Below are positions 41,651-50,286 of a stretch of 64,000 nt of DNA, in pieces. The translations under genes and the position numbers were made by a program. The DNA lies in IMG/VR virus record IMGVR_UViG_3300030518_000005, positions 62,001-126,000 of that record; one strand, 5' to 3'. The first letter of the stretch is position 1. Each line of letters begins with the position of its first letter. This DNA is from a virus. A model generated the notes under the pieces. That model saw nothing but the letters and a program-made list of their open reading frames with translations, was not told the DNA's origin and made no database searches.

Positions 41651-41938
41651 TCAGGAGTTAGCACCTGAGCTAGGATTCACTTCGCCGTCCTGGATTTCAC
41701 TGATCTTTTCCAAGAGGAAGTTGATCTTAGATTTCTCATACTTAATAGCTGAAGTATAGGCGCTATTGATATCCTTAACGATCTGCTTAGCAGCAGTGAG
41801 CTTTTCATCAGCCTCACGCTCTTGTTCGATCTCGCGGATCTTCTGGGTCGATTCTACGATCAACTGACCAGCTGCGTCTTCGTTGATGTCTTCGTGGTTA
41901 TCCATGAACGATTTAGTGAGGCCTTTAGTTTCTGACAT
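41651..41938 (-). CDS. Small coiled-coil protein
   Basis: The 95-residue protein is helical throughout (DAAGQLIVESTQKIREIEQE, KSKINFLLEKISEIQDGEVN) and acidic. AAAAGGAGC precedes its ATG 41938, one base after the stop of the HNH-containing gene upstream. It probably forms a coiled coil. Function unknown. Confidence 0.6.
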   Translation of the reverse strand: MSETKGLTKSFMDNHEDINEDAAGQLIVESTQKIREIEQEREADEKLTAAKQIVKDINSAYTSAIKYEKSKINFLLEKISEIQDGEVNPSSGANS

Positions 41939-41939
41939 G

Positions 41940-42485
41940 TTAGCTCCTTTTGGGTTTCAAAACATCTTTCAATTTCATGGCTCTTTCTACAACGGATTCT
42001 AAACCGATAGTCTTCTTCTTGGCCGTGAATTTAGAGAGCTGCTTTAATAGGGCCTTAGGTTCTATGATGAGGATTGGCCAGCGAGCCTCGATGTTGTCCA
42101 GCTCTGCAGTATACTTTATAAGCAATCTAGTAATACGTTCTTCTTGGGTCTTCTTGTCGTGGCAAGGATCACAAATGCGCTGTAGATTGCTCTTGTCACA
42201 CCATAGGCGAGCTATAAATTCGTCCCACGACTGCTTGCCATGATCTACAGAGATAACAGGAATCTTGTGGTCTACTGCCATCTTGGATGTAGAGACCCAC
42301 TCATCACAGACTTGACATTGACGTTGTACCCAGTCTTTTTTATGGCGACTACCATCTTTGTTAAACCTTGGCACTTGTCTTCTTGAAGCAGCCATAACCT
42401 CTTGAACTATAGGCGAACGACTGAATGCTCTTCTTAGAGCACCTCGTATAGCGGCTTCCTGGTTATACGGCGGGCGTTTTTTCAT
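41940..42485 (-). CDS. HNH endonuclease-like protein (possibly a phage core gene)
   Basis: Starting at ATG 42485 (CTGGAG ribosome-binding site), the product of about 181 residues has an N-terminal basic region, then CQVCDEWVSTSKMAVDHKIP and NLQRICDPCHDKKTQE, an HNH motif with four Cys. It differs from the homing families here, has a long C-terminal helical part (LLIKYTAELDNIEARWP), and is the target-side neighbour of a homing gene rather than an AT-rich insert. It could be a packaging-associated or repair nuclease. Confidence 0.65.
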   Translation of the reverse strand: MKKRPPYNQEAAIRGALRRAFSRSPIVQEVMAASRRQVPRFNKDGSRHKKDWVQRQCQVCDEWVSTSKMAVDHKIPVISVDHGKQSWDEFIARLWCDKSNLQRICDPCHDKKTQEERITRLLIKYTAELDNIEARWPILIIEPKALLKQLSKFTAKKKTIGLESVVERAMKLKDVLKPKRS

Positions 42486-42936
42486 AAAGCTCCAGGTATT
42501 CAACCAGTTTTAAAGCATTGGATTTACTGTCTTTTAGTAGACCAATAGCCATATTACACTTATAACAAAGAAGACCACGGACTTGTCCATTAGCATGATT
42601 ATGATCTAATGCTAACATACGACCCTTTAAATTCTCATTCTGAGGCTTGCTGCAGATGGCACATTTACCGTCTTGCTTTTCAAACATGGTCTTATAGGTC
42701 TCAAGAGTTACGCCATACTTAGTTTCTAGACTATTATTTTTTACGTAATCGGGGTTACGTAACTTCCAAGCAGTTGTTTGAGCTTTACGCTTGGATCCAG
42801 TAGACTTATAGATCTCTAAATTATATGAACGAGTGCAAGTTTTGCACTTGTGTTTTAATCCACTAGGCAAACTTGAATCTTTATAGAATTGTGATTGGTC
42901 TTGCTCTATGTTACAAGTATTACATCTCTTCGCCAT
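42463..42936 (-). CDS. Endonuclease VII-like homing endonuclease
   Basis: The 157-residue protein has CNTCNIEQ...CKTCTR, CAICSKPQNENLKGRMLALD, HNHANGQVRGLLCYKCN. Its 3' end overlaps the HNH protein start by 23 bases, and its YLELYE codons supply CTGGAG for that gene. A TATAAT box lies nine bases before its ATG. Confidence 0.85.
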   Translation of the reverse strand: MAKRCNTCNIEQDQSQFYKDSSLPSGLKHKCKTCTRSYNLEIYKSTGSKRKAQTTAWKLRNPDYVKNNSLETKYGVTLETYKTMFEKQDGKCAICSKPQNENLKGRMLALDHNHANGQVRGLLCYKCNMAIGLLKDSKSNALKLVEYLELYEKTPAV

Positions 42937-42945
42937 GCTAAGAAT

Positions 42946-42951
42946 ATTATA
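42946..42951 (-). promoter_or_regulatory. -10 box AAGTATAAT nine bases before ATG
   Basis: Minus-strand AAGTATAAT nine bases before ATG 42936. It would give a leader of about three bases. Confidence 0.45.
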
Positions 42952-42952
42952 C

Positions 42953-43273
42953 TTAAATGTCTGAGGGCTCTGTCGGCTCTAAATACCACTGACCAGTTTG
43001 TGAGTCAGCTTTAGCAACCAAGGTCTTTGCGCCTTTAGTTGACATAGATCCGTTCTTGATTTGCTCTGCAATCTTCTTTGGATCTTTCTTAGAATCTGGA
43101 CCTTGACCGGCACCGATCTTAGGTGCAGTAGTAGAAGCAGGAGTCATGGATGGTTGGGGCGGAGCTTTGATAGAAGGCAGTTCGGGAAGCTTAGGTGCAA
43201 CAGGCGGATTCAATTTCTTGACCGCTTTAATAGCCTTCTGAAGCTCTTCTAGTTTCTTGTACAGTTCATCCAT
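42953..43273 (-). CDS. Small hypothetical protein, Pro/Lys-rich
   Basis: The 106-residue protein begins MDELYKKLEELQKAIKAVKK (helix), continues with a Pro-rich linker (PPVAPKLPELPSIKAPPQP) and a basic C-terminal part (KSMSTKGAKTLVAKA-like, here GSMSTKGAKTLVAKADSQTG). A TATAAT box seven bases before the ATG shares sequence with the SbcC-like gene's TAG stop. Function unknown. Confidence 0.55.
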   Translation of the reverse strand: MDELYKKLEELQKAIKAVKKLNPPVAPKLPELPSIKAPPQPSMTPASTTAPKIGAGQGPDSKKDPKKIAEQIKNGSMSTKGAKTLVAKADSQTGQWYLEPTEPSDI

Positions 43274-43280
43274 GACTTAG

Positions 43281-43286
43281 ATTATA
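43281..43286 (-). promoter_or_regulatory. -10 box TAGTATAAT seven bases before ATG
   Basis: Minus-strand TAGTATAAT; its TAG is the stop of the 43287-45026 gene. ATG 43273 follows after seven bases. Confidence 0.55.
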
Positions 43287-45026
43287 CTAGAATTCTAGGT
43301 TGATGACGGAGATTTCATTCCTTAGTTCAACCTTAAATGACTTAGTAAATTTGGCCTTTGCCTCTGCAGCGTGATCAATAACAAAGATCTGGCGAGTGCG
43401 TGCCAGGGTCTCTAACAGATCAATCACTATCTCGCGCCCTGCTTCATCCAGACCATCAAATGGCTCGTCGAGGATAATAGGGTTAAGGGTCATTCCAAAC
43501 TGCGTCTCAAGGACCTCTAGGAGCGCGAAGTCGACACATAGAGATAGGCCCTTCTGTTCACCACCAGATAGTGATCCGACCGATACGTCTTTGCCATTCT
43601 TCATCAGGGTCTCTGAGAACTTAGCACTAATCTCGCCCTTACCGTTCTCTTTGAAGGAGTTAAGTACGTATGTCATTGTGGGAGACAGAATATCCACGTA
43701 CTTCTGAATGATCTCGTTGAATGAATCGACAATAGAATCCAAGACATAGGCCTGAGCACCTGTGGGAGAATAGATGTTCGACAGCGTCTTGTAAACCTCT
43801 AATTGTCGCTTATTTGCACTAATATTAGTGACTAACTTTGATACACTTGCTTCCAAGGTCTCGATCTTGTTCTGTAAATCAGCGTTACTATTTAGTTTTA
43901 AACTCAGGTTTTCGACCTGTAAATTTTGTGTTCTTACAGACGCTTTAAGTTCTGAGAGGCGAAGTTGAGCAGCTTGATAGTCAGCACTATCTTGTTGCTT
44001 CTTCTCGCGCAGCCTACGAGCTAAGTCAGTTACACCCTGCTCCTTGAGCACAATGGCATCAGTCTCATCGATCTGCGTCTTTACAGATGCAGCCTTATCC
44101 TGTACCTTCTTTTGATGATCGGCATGTGCTAGACGTGCCTCTGCTGTGTCTAATGATGCGCCACATTCGCCGCAGGCAGCATCAGAATTATAATCGCCAA
44201 TCGCAGAGCGAAGCTCACGATAACGATCATGTAGCATTCCACGCTTGGCTTTGGCCTGTGCAATCTCGGACTGTTGCGTGCGGATCTTATCTTCGACAGA
44301 AATGTATTTAGATAGGTCAGGTTTTGTAACCTGGGCCTGTTCTAAGATTTCCTTTTCAAGATCTGCAATCATGAGGATGTATTGATTGATCTTCGTTTGT
44401 AGCGAAGCAGTGTCAACTAAAGATTCCTCGTATGCCTGAATGCGGGAACGAGTAGATGCAAGCGAGCGGTCGTCTACTTCGACTGCTGCTGAAAACTTTT
44501 TAATAAGGTCATCGATGAGCTTTTTGCCGGACCCAAACTGGTCAAGATTGAGAAGCTGAAGGAGGAACTCTTTCTTAGCCGCATCAGGGGAACTAAGGAA
44601 TCGGATAAGTTCTCCACTATTTGATTGAGGCGTATAGATTGTAAGAAGGAACTGTCCATAGCTGAGTCGAATAAAGGACTCAAATTCTGCTTGGGTGATG
44701 TCTTGTGGAATCCCATTTTTTGAGAAGATAGCTCCCTTAGGACGGCTTCGTCGAACGGTCCAGATATCCTCACCACATAAGACGCTAGCCTCCGCGAAGC
44801 CAGTCTTGCATCCTCTTCTAAGAATTTCACTTGCAGTAATTTTTCTAGGAAGTTTATCATACAGAGCAAATGACAGCCCATTGAATATAGCTGTCTTCCC
44901 GGCCCCGTTGGCTCTCTGAGTGTCATAATTCCAACCTTCAACGAGCACAAGACCCGTGTCTTCAAACTTTAGAGAAGCCTGCTGAATACTAAGAATGTCT
45001 TGGATCTCTAATGATAAAACACGCAT
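43287..45026 (-). CDS. Recombination endonuclease ATPase subunit, SbcC/Rad50/gp46-like
   Basis: The 579-residue protein has Walker A ANGAGKTAIFNGL near residue 39, a coiled coil interrupted by a CGEC zinc hook (DAACGECGASLD, about residue 285), the SLSGGEQKGLSL signature and Walker B IILDEPFDGLD followed by IFVIDH. This is the gp46 layout. It pairs with the gp47-like protein at 30971-32008. A TATAAT box lies exactly six bases before its ATG and its TAG is the stop of the gene before. Confidence 0.88.
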   Translation of the reverse strand: MRVLSLEIQDILSIQQASLKFEDTGLVLVEGWNYDTQRANGAGKTAIFNGLSFALYDKLPRKITASEILRRGCKTGFAEASVLCGEDIWTVRRSRPKGAIFSKNGIPQDITQAEFESFIRLSYGQFLLTIYTPQSNSGELIRFLSSPDAAKKEFLLQLLNLDQFGSGKKLIDDLIKKFSAAVEVDDRSLASTRSRIQAYEESLVDTASLQTKINQYILMIADLEKEILEQAQVTKPDLSKYISVEDKIRTQQSEIAQAKAKRGMLHDRYRELRSAIGDYNSDAACGECGASLDTAEARLAHADHQKKVQDKAASVKTQIDETDAIVLKEQGVTDLARRLREKKQQDSADYQAAQLRLSELKASVRTQNLQVENLSLKLNSNADLQNKIETLEASVSKLVTNISANKRQLEVYKTLSNIYSPTGAQAYVLDSIVDSFNEIIQKYVDILSPTMTYVLNSFKENGKGEISAKFSETLMKNGKDVSVGSLSGGEQKGLSLCVDFALLEVLETQFGMTLNPIILDEPFDGLDEAGREIVIDLLETLARTRQIFVIDHAAEAKAKFTKSFKVELRNEISVINLEF

Positions 45027-45032
45027 CGCATG

Positions 45033-45038
45033 ATTATA
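45033..45038 (-). promoter_or_regulatory. -10 box TAGTATAAT six bases before gp46-like ATG
   Basis: Minus-strand TAGTATAAT; TAG is the stop codon of 45039-45389. Six bases, then ATG 45026. Confidence 0.6.
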
Positions 45039-45389
45039 CTAGCGCTTGGACGGAGCCTTAGGCACAACTAGCTCACCTTTGTCATTGTAAACAAGCCAGC
45101 CTTCTTCAAGGCAAGTCTGAGTTGAATATGTCTGAACAAGACGAGGTACTTCTACTTCCCAGAAGTGATCATCCTTACGTTTTTTCATTACGAGTTCATG
45201 GTCTTTTCCCCACTTACGATTAGTGTAGGAATCAACTACTTCACGGACTTCTGTTTCAGCTTGGATATTGGGCATGTTGCGAGACATCTCTTCCTTACAT
45301 TCCGGACAAGGCAATACCTCAACCGTTGATGGAACATACCGATGTCCCGTGTACTCGCACTTAGGGCAGACGAACTGATACTTAGGCAT
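45039..45389 (-). CDS. FmdB-like zinc-ribbon protein
   Basis: The 116-residue protein begins MPKYQFVCPKCEYTGHRYVP and continues with LPCPECKEEMSRNMPN, giving two CPxC pairs about 20 residues apart as in small FmdB-type zinc ribbons. The rest is charged and helical. Its TAG stop is in frame with the downstream gp46-like ATG four codons later. Function unknown; nucleic-acid or protein binding is likely. Confidence 0.6.
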   Translation of the reverse strand: MPKYQFVCPKCEYTGHRYVPSTVEVLPCPECKEEMSRNMPNIQAETEVREVVDSYTNRKWGKDHELVMKKRKDDHFWEVEVPRLVQTYSTQTCLEEGWLVYNDKGELVVPKAPSKR

Positions 45390-46018
45390 TAGAACCTCAG
45401 ACCGATACCAACACCAACACGGTTATCAGCGTTTTGATCGCTAGATGGACCTTTGACTTCGCCTTGGATACCCAAGAAGACTGGACCCCAAAGATCAGCA
45501 GTACCGTGAACATAATAATCTTTGTCGTTCATGATACCGATTTCAACTCCAAAATGCTTCTCGTTGACAGTAACCGTCTTACTCTTCTCAAGAGTTTGAA
45601 TGGTCTGCTGATACTGTTGCTCTTTAGAAGCAAAGTCCTTCTGCATCTGAACAGTCTTCTCATCAGTGGTCGAAGAAGAACTGTCGGTGTTCTCAGTGGT
45701 GTTTTTCACTGTAGTTTGGTGAACCTCAATAGTGCCGTCAGGACGAGTAATCTTTTCGTAGACAACTTTAGAGTGACTGCTAAGATCAGTTACTTGTGAA
45801 GTCAAACTAGTGATCTTCTCTTCCGACAGACTCTTATATTGAGAGAACTCCGTCTTCATCTGAGAGATCTGTTGTTCGTACTTAGCAGACGTCTTCTCTT
45901 CAATCTTTTTAGTCGGATAGAAGATGGCGCCAACCGTGATTCCCACGAATAGAATTAAGATGTAGCGAACCCAGATATTCTGGAGTGCTGCAGCTGGATT
46001 TAAGGTTGGCAGTTCCAT
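45389..46018 (-). CDS. Membrane-anchored coiled-coil protein
   Basis: The 209-residue protein has one N-terminal transmembrane segment (YILILFVGITVGAIFYP, about residues 18-34), a long coiled coil (KYEQQISQMKTEFSQYKSLS), a Ser/Thr-rich stretch, and a C-terminal beta region ending VGVGIGLRF, which resembles outer-membrane beta-strand ends. A spanin-like envelope-linking role is conceivable, but endolysin is not adjacent. GAAGGAAT precedes the ATG in the upstream endonuclease end. Confidence 0.5.
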   Translation of the reverse strand: MELPTLNPAAALQNIWVRYILILFVGITVGAIFYPTKKIEEKTSAKYEQQISQMKTEFSQYKSLSEEKITSLTSQVTDLSSHSKVVYEKITRPDGTIEVHQTTVKNTTENTDSSSSTTDEKTVQMQKDFASKEQQYQQTIQTLEKSKTVTVNEKHFGVEIGIMNDKDYYVHGTADLWGPVFLGIQGEVKGPSSDQNADNRVGVGIGLRF

Positions 46019-46020
46019 AT

Positions 46021-46398
46021 TTATTCCTTCTTCAAATATTCAGCTGCTTTAATTAACAGCTCTGGTGAATCTCTAAAATGACCTAGCCCCTGATTACACC
46101 AGTTACAGAGTAGTCCTCTAACTTTACCTGTCACATGATTATGATCTATGCTAAGCATCTTAGTTCTAGCCACACCAGTATCAGTTCTCTTACAGATCGC
46201 ACAAGCCGATCCTTGTTCTTTATACATAGTCTGAAAGGTTTCCTCAGTCAGACCGTATTTAGATTTCCTATAGCCTTTATCTCTATGCTTAGAACCACAA
46301 GGTTTACAACGATAAGACTTACCTAATGGCCTATTCTTATCGTTATGAAACTCCTCTAATGGTTTAGAAGTCTTGCAAACACCGCATGTCCTCATCAC
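46021..46398 (-). CDS. Endonuclease VII-like homing endonuclease
   Basis: The 125-residue protein shows CGVCKTSK...CKPCGSKH, CAICKRTDTG and MLSIDHNHVTGKVRGLLCNW, CNQGLGHF. It overlaps the chaperonin stop (ATGA) and its terminal codons AAYLKKE carry GAAGGAAT for the next gene. It is the shortest of the seven copies. Confidence 0.85.
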   Translation of the reverse strand: MMRTCGVCKTSKPLEEFHNDKNRPLGKSYRCKPCGSKHRDKGYRKSKYGLTEETFQTMYKEQGSACAICKRTDTGVARTKMLSIDHNHVTGKVRGLLCNWCNQGLGHFRDSPELLIKAAEYLKKE

Positions 46399-48119
46399 TC
46401 TTGTCCAACGTGACCTGTACTTGCAGACATCATTTCCTTAAAAGCACCTTTCGATAACTCAAGTTGTTGTTCTAAGCCAGCATTACGTGGAGAAACTACT
46501 ATTCCGCCCAATGTAGTTAATAGTGCAGCTACTGACAGGGCGTTACCAATTGTTACGCGGCAGACCTTTGCAGGTTCGATAATTCCGGCTTCAATAGGGT
46601 CTACGATCGCATGAGCTTGAGCATCGAAGATCTTCTTTGGAAGACCGTTCTGTGCCAAGAAAGCATCTTGGATCATCGGCCAAATCTCTTCAACAGACTC
46701 ACCGCAGTTGTCAAGCAACAGGTGAAAAGGCTGTTTTAATGCATTTGCCATGATTCCCCATGAAGGTTTCCGCTCTGGGTGATGTTCAATCATGTCTGCA
46801 AGTACAAGCTGAACTGCACAACCGCCAGGCAAGATGCCTTCAGCGATAGCAGATTTCACCGCTTCAACCGCGTCTTCAACGCGATCACGTTTTTCACGAG
46901 CTTCAAGATCAGAGCCACCGCCGACCCAAATAGTCGAAATACCGCCAGTAAGCTTACCGATAGCGGCCTTAATATGCATCTTATCAAAATCAGAGGGAGC
47001 CACATCCATAAGATGTTTAAGTTCAGCCAGGCGAGAGTCAATTCGCTCAGCGTCAGGTATTCCCTGAACGACAGATTCATACATGCCAACTTTAGCAGAA
47101 TCAAATGCGCCAAAGCCAGACGCTCGGTCTTCCGTAATAAACTTTTCGAGGGATCCGGGGTCATAGACCGTAGCTCCAGTGTATGCTGACATGTCCAGCA
47201 AGAAAGAGGAACGTGAGTTTGCGACACCCGACATTGGAGTCTTTACTGGAACGACTGTGTAACCGCCCTTTGTAGTCTTGGCGAAAGCTTCCATAACAAC
47301 ATCAGCAAAGCTGTGTGCGAAGACCATAATAGGAAGACCATAGAGTTCGGTACCTTCGATAGTTGCTTGGATCGCTCCAGGTACTTTAAGATCATTGAGG
47401 GATCCGTCATATAAGAATGCTAATCCGTGGTCCATCTTGACCTGTTGCAAACCTTTATCATTGATGAAGACTCGACCAATAGCTCCGATATCTTTCAAAC
47501 CAGAAGTGATAATGAATCCGTCCATGGTCTCAACTTTAAGTTGATTGCCCTGAGCTTCTTCAATCAGAACGTGACCATCATCTCCTGCAGCCATAACAGC
47601 AGTAACCGCAGCTTCAGCAATAGCTTTATCTCCGTTAGATGAAATCGTTGCAACAGAGATAAGTTGCTCTCGTCCTTTAACTGGAATTGCATTTGCTTTA
47701 ATGTAGGGAGTGATAACAGTAGAATATAGGTGGTTAAGTTCACCGACCATCCGCTGAGGATTATACTTGGGGTTGTTTGCAAGGAAATTCAATCCATTCT
47801 TCGTGATGGCATTAGCAAGCACGATAGCGGTAGTCGTACCGTCACCAGCTTCTTTAGCAGTTTTTAAACAGATCTCTTTAGCAGCATCAACGATGACGTT
47901 AGCGGCTGCATTTTCGACACCATAAGATTTTGCGACAGTTACACCATCTTTAGTAATTAAAGGTGACAAGTTGTCGCGCTCAATAATAACTGGATTTCCA
48001 CCAGGGCCAAGTGTTGTTCCAATAATTGCAGCCATATCATTAATGGTTGAATGAACGATGCTCTTTACATCATCTTTATTAACAACAACTTGCTTAGCTT
48101 TACTTCTCTCGTAAATCAT
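46395..48119 (-). CDS. groEL: GroEL-like chaperonin
   Basis: The 574-residue protein carries group I chaperonin motifs: IIGTTLGPGGNPVIIERD, ITKDGVTVAKSYGVENA, KEAGDGTTTAIVLANAI (ATP site with the catalytic Asp in GDGTT), and EAREKRDRVEDAVEAVKSAI, EGILPGGC. The size is slightly above bacterial GroEL (about 545) and the C-terminal GGM tail is absent. No groES is visible in the window. It may fold phage capsid or other proteins. It overlaps the flanking endonuclease genes by four bases each. Confidence 0.9.
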   Translation of the reverse strand: MIYERSKAKQVVVNKDDVKSIVHSTINDMAAIIGTTLGPGGNPVIIERDNLSPLITKDGVTVAKSYGVENAAANVIVDAAKEICLKTAKEAGDGTTTAIVLANAITKNGLNFLANNPKYNPQRMVGELNHLYSTVITPYIKANAIPVKGREQLISVATISSNGDKAIAEAAVTAVMAAGDDGHVLIEEAQGNQLKVETMDGFIITSGLKDIGAIGRVFINDKGLQQVKMDHGLAFLYDGSLNDLKVPGAIQATIEGTELYGLPIMVFAHSFADVVMEAFAKTTKGGYTVVPVKTPMSGVANSRSSFLLDMSAYTGATVYDPGSLEKFITEDRASGFGAFDSAKVGMYESVVQGIPDAERIDSRLAELKHLMDVAPSDFDKMHIKAAIGKLTGGISTIWVGGGSDLEAREKRDRVEDAVEAVKSAIAEGILPGGCAVQLVLADMIEHHPERKPSWGIMANALKQPFHLLLDNCGESVEEIWPMIQDAFLAQNGLPKKIFDAQAHAIVDPIEAGIIEPAKVCRVTIGNALSVAALLTTLGGIVVSPRNAGLEQQLELSKGAFKEMMSASTGHVGQE

Positions 48120-48493
48120 CTATTACCTTGCTGCTTTCTTGCTGCTCTTATTTTACTTAAAGTTTCTTCTGAGTGTTTCTTACCAAAGAAAGGGTTATCT
48201 TCTCCGACAAACCTTATGTCCTTCATAAGGTGTGACTTTAATGCATGACAGTTACAACATAGTGTTTTCAAGTTAGACTTGTCATTATTAGTTCGATCAC
48301 CATCAATATGATCAATTTCTAACTGAGAAGAAACTAACGCAATAAACACACACTCTTCACAAGAAGAACTCTTAACGATTCCATATCTTGTGCGACCTCT
48401 GCAGGTTCGACAAGTCTTTCCCCAAGAATTTGAACCGTCAACCTTAACAGCAGTCTTTTCTACTAAATTGCCACATGCGCATGTGGGTCTCAT
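48116..48493 (-). CDS. HNH endonuclease with NUMOD3 motif
   Basis: The 125-residue product has CACGNLVE and CRTCRGRTRYG zinc pairs, the HNH core SQLEIDHIDGDRTNNDKSNL with CCNCHALKS, and a C-terminal NUMOD3 (GEDNPFFGKKHSEETLSKI), a DNA-binding motif typical of homing endonucleases. It overlaps the chaperonin start and the methyltransferase-like stop by four bases each. Confidence 0.85.
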   Translation of the reverse strand: MRPTCACGNLVEKTAVKVDGSNSWGKTCRTCRGRTRYGIVKSSSCEECVFIALVSSQLEIDHIDGDRTNNDKSNLKTLCCNCHALKSHLMKDIRFVGEDNPFFGKKHSEETLSKIRAARKQQGNR

Positions 48494-49251
48494 TCGAAGT
48501 CATCCTCTTCTTTAGCCTTCTTAGCTTGCTTGATTGTACCTGGATTGTCTAACTTACCTTGGTTATGATCAGCTACAACCTTCTCATACTTCTTTAACTG
48601 TTTCTTATCAGTCTCAAACCCAAAGAAACTATGTCCTAATTTAAGTGCAGCTCTGAGTGAGCCTGTTCCGCCCATATTAGGGTCGAACACAACAGAACCT
48701 GGAAGACAATTGGTCATACGGATAAGTAGCTCTGCTAAATCTACCGGATAACTCTCATCTAGGGAGCCCGTCTCGATTTCCCAAGTATTGCCTGGGCAGG
48801 ATAAGTCATCGTGGACTTTCATGTACTGGCGCAGCGGAAGGCGGTCCAGTTTCCAGACATCGCCGTTGCAGAAGTGCATTACATATTCGTGGGAATTAAC
48901 GAGATTCGTTTCTGAGCGCTTGCCAGGGAACCAGGTCTTTTTGATAACTATGTTATCAACGTGATTGAATCCTGCATCGTCCATCAACTTAGCAACTTCA
49001 AATGGGCGCCACTTAGCTTCAATAGGAGCATAGCAAATTAAGAACACGATCCCGTTAGGAACCATGTTGGCTTTTAAACGCTTTGCAAATTCTTCGAATT
49101 TCTTTGGATCCCAACCGTCACGCTTACGAATAGGGACGCGGGTAATGCAGATCTCCGTATTCGCCGGCCATACAGCATCAGCGTCTAGGGAGTCCAATTC
49201 TTGGATACGAACTGATGTGTTGAATAGGCTGGAGAGATTATCTAATTTCAC
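48490..49251 (-). CDS. DNA methyltransferase-like protein, DPPY motif not seen
   Basis: The 253-residue protein has the C-terminal half of an N4/N6-type methyltransferase: YPVDLAELLIRMTNCLPG and VVFDPNMGGTGSLRAALKLG, HSFFGFETDKKQ (SAM-binding motif I, near residue 190). The expected catalytic (D/S)PPY near the N-terminus is absent; the region reads TEICITRVPIRKRDGW. It may be inactive or use different chemistry. The start is GTG 49251, overlapping the HNH stop (GTGA). Confidence 0.6.
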   Translation of the reverse strand: MKLDNLSSLFNTSVRIQELDSLDADAVWPANTEICITRVPIRKRDGWDPKKFEEFAKRLKANMVPNGIVFLICYAPIEAKWRPFEVAKLMDDAGFNHVDNIVIKKTWFPGKRSETNLVNSHEYVMHFCNGDVWKLDRLPLRQYMKVHDDLSCPGNTWEIETGSLDESYPVDLAELLIRMTNCLPGSVVFDPNMGGTGSLRAALKLGHSFFGFETDKKQLKKYEKVVADHNQGKLDNPGTIKQAKKAKEEDDFE

Positions 49252-49820
49252 TTGAAACCATTGCTTTTCTTAAAGTTTAAATCGCCAGGTAATAGCTGTA
49301 AGTTCCAAGGTACATGTAATCCACATACAATTTTTCCCCGTAAAGGTACAATATGGTCTACATGAAAAGCTTTTCCATCTTGATTAAGCCAAGCTAAGTC
49401 TTGAGCCAGATTATAAAACTCTTTAATATCCTCTAACTGTACTTGAGATAGCCACTGTGGAGTAGATTTTTTCTTTACTAATCTATAATGAGTCGTAGCT
49501 GCGTTACAAACACCTTTATTGTCTTTTCTATAAAGAGAGTTATAAGAGTTAACTTTAACTTTATTACTTAAGTAATAAGTATGTCTAAGTTCTTTATGAT
49601 AATCTATATTATTAGTGTAATAGTTCTTCATTTTAGAAGAAATGATATGAGCATTCACTAACCTATAGTTTTTGCTATAAAGTTTTCTAGTTTCAGAGTT
49701 ATTTTGATAATATTGATTACAACAAGTTTTACAATAGTGGTGAAAACCATCTTTTGATCTAGTTCTCTTATGGAACTCATCGAATGATTTAGTGATTTTA
49801 CATTGCAAACAAAGCTTCAT
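49248..49820 (-). CDS. HNH homing endonuclease (FHVDH type)
   Basis: The product has MKLCLQCKITKSFDEFHKRT with a CxxC...CKTCC pair and ends with DLAWLNQDGKAFHVDHIVPL and GLHVPWNLQLLPGDLNFKKS, the same HNH core as the 30502 gene. An upstream ATG at 49829 is possible, but ATG 49820 lies seven bases after a TATAAT box and begins at the zinc motif. AT-rich. Confidence 0.82.
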   Translation of the reverse strand: MKLCLQCKITKSFDEFHKRTRSKDGFHHYCKTCCNQYYQNNSETRKLYSKNYRLVNAHIISSKMKNYYTNNIDYHKELRHTYYLSNKVKVNSYNSLYRKDNKGVCNAATTHYRLVKKKSTPQWLSQVQLEDIKEFYNLAQDLAWLNQDGKAFHVDHIVPLRGKIVCGLHVPWNLQLLPGDLNFKKSNGFK

Positions 49821-49827
49821 GCCTGAC

Positions 49828-49833
49828 ATTATA
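49828..49833 (-). promoter_or_regulatory. -10 box TAGTATAAT seven bases before HNH ATG
   Basis: Minus-strand TAGTATAAT; TAG is the stop codon of 49834-50286. It decides ATG 49820. Confidence 0.55.
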
Positions 49834-50286
49834 CTATGTTGTTAAAGTTTCCTCAAGTACTTCTCTAAACTCTAGATCGAGTTGAGTCATAGCGTACTCA
49901 TGAAGCTTAGTTGAGAAGGAATCATAATCCATAAGTTTGATCTTGTATTGGATTCTGTAGATTGGCTCTCCTCGAAAAGGAGAGATTTGGCGTTGCAGGA
50001 ATACACCTTGAACATGGTGTAACATTGCGCTTATTCGCTCTTCTAGCTTTTGAAAGATATCTTCTTTCTTGAGAAGCGACATTTGATTAACATAGATGTC
50101 TAGGTCGAGATCGACGTCTGGTGCGCCCATATATTGGTGGACAGAACCTCTACCTATTGAGAACATAGTATCAACATTGTTGCGAGCATTAATAGTGTAG
50201 TAAACCTGGATATTATTTCCCAGACCCATAACATTAACTATGTCTCGCGTGAGCTGATCGTTACTTCCCTGTTGAACCGAAACCAT
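49834..50286 (-). CDS. Hypothetical protein, 150 residues
   Basis: The product is alpha/beta (NNIQVYYTINARNNVDTMFS, VDLDLDIYVNQMSLLKKEDI) with amphipathic helices at the C-terminus. It overlaps dUTPase by 26 bases. The DVDLDLDIYV stretch has alternating acidic residues as in some metal sites, but no family is recognised. The TAG stop begins a promoter motif. Confidence 0.55.
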   Translation of the reverse strand: MVSVQQGSNDQLTRDIVNVMGLGNNIQVYYTINARNNVDTMFSIGRGSVHQYMGAPDVDLDLDIYVNQMSLLKKEDIFQKLEERISAMLHHVQGVFLQRQISPFRGEPIYRIQYKIKLMDYDSFSTKLHEYAMTQLDLEFREVLEETLTT

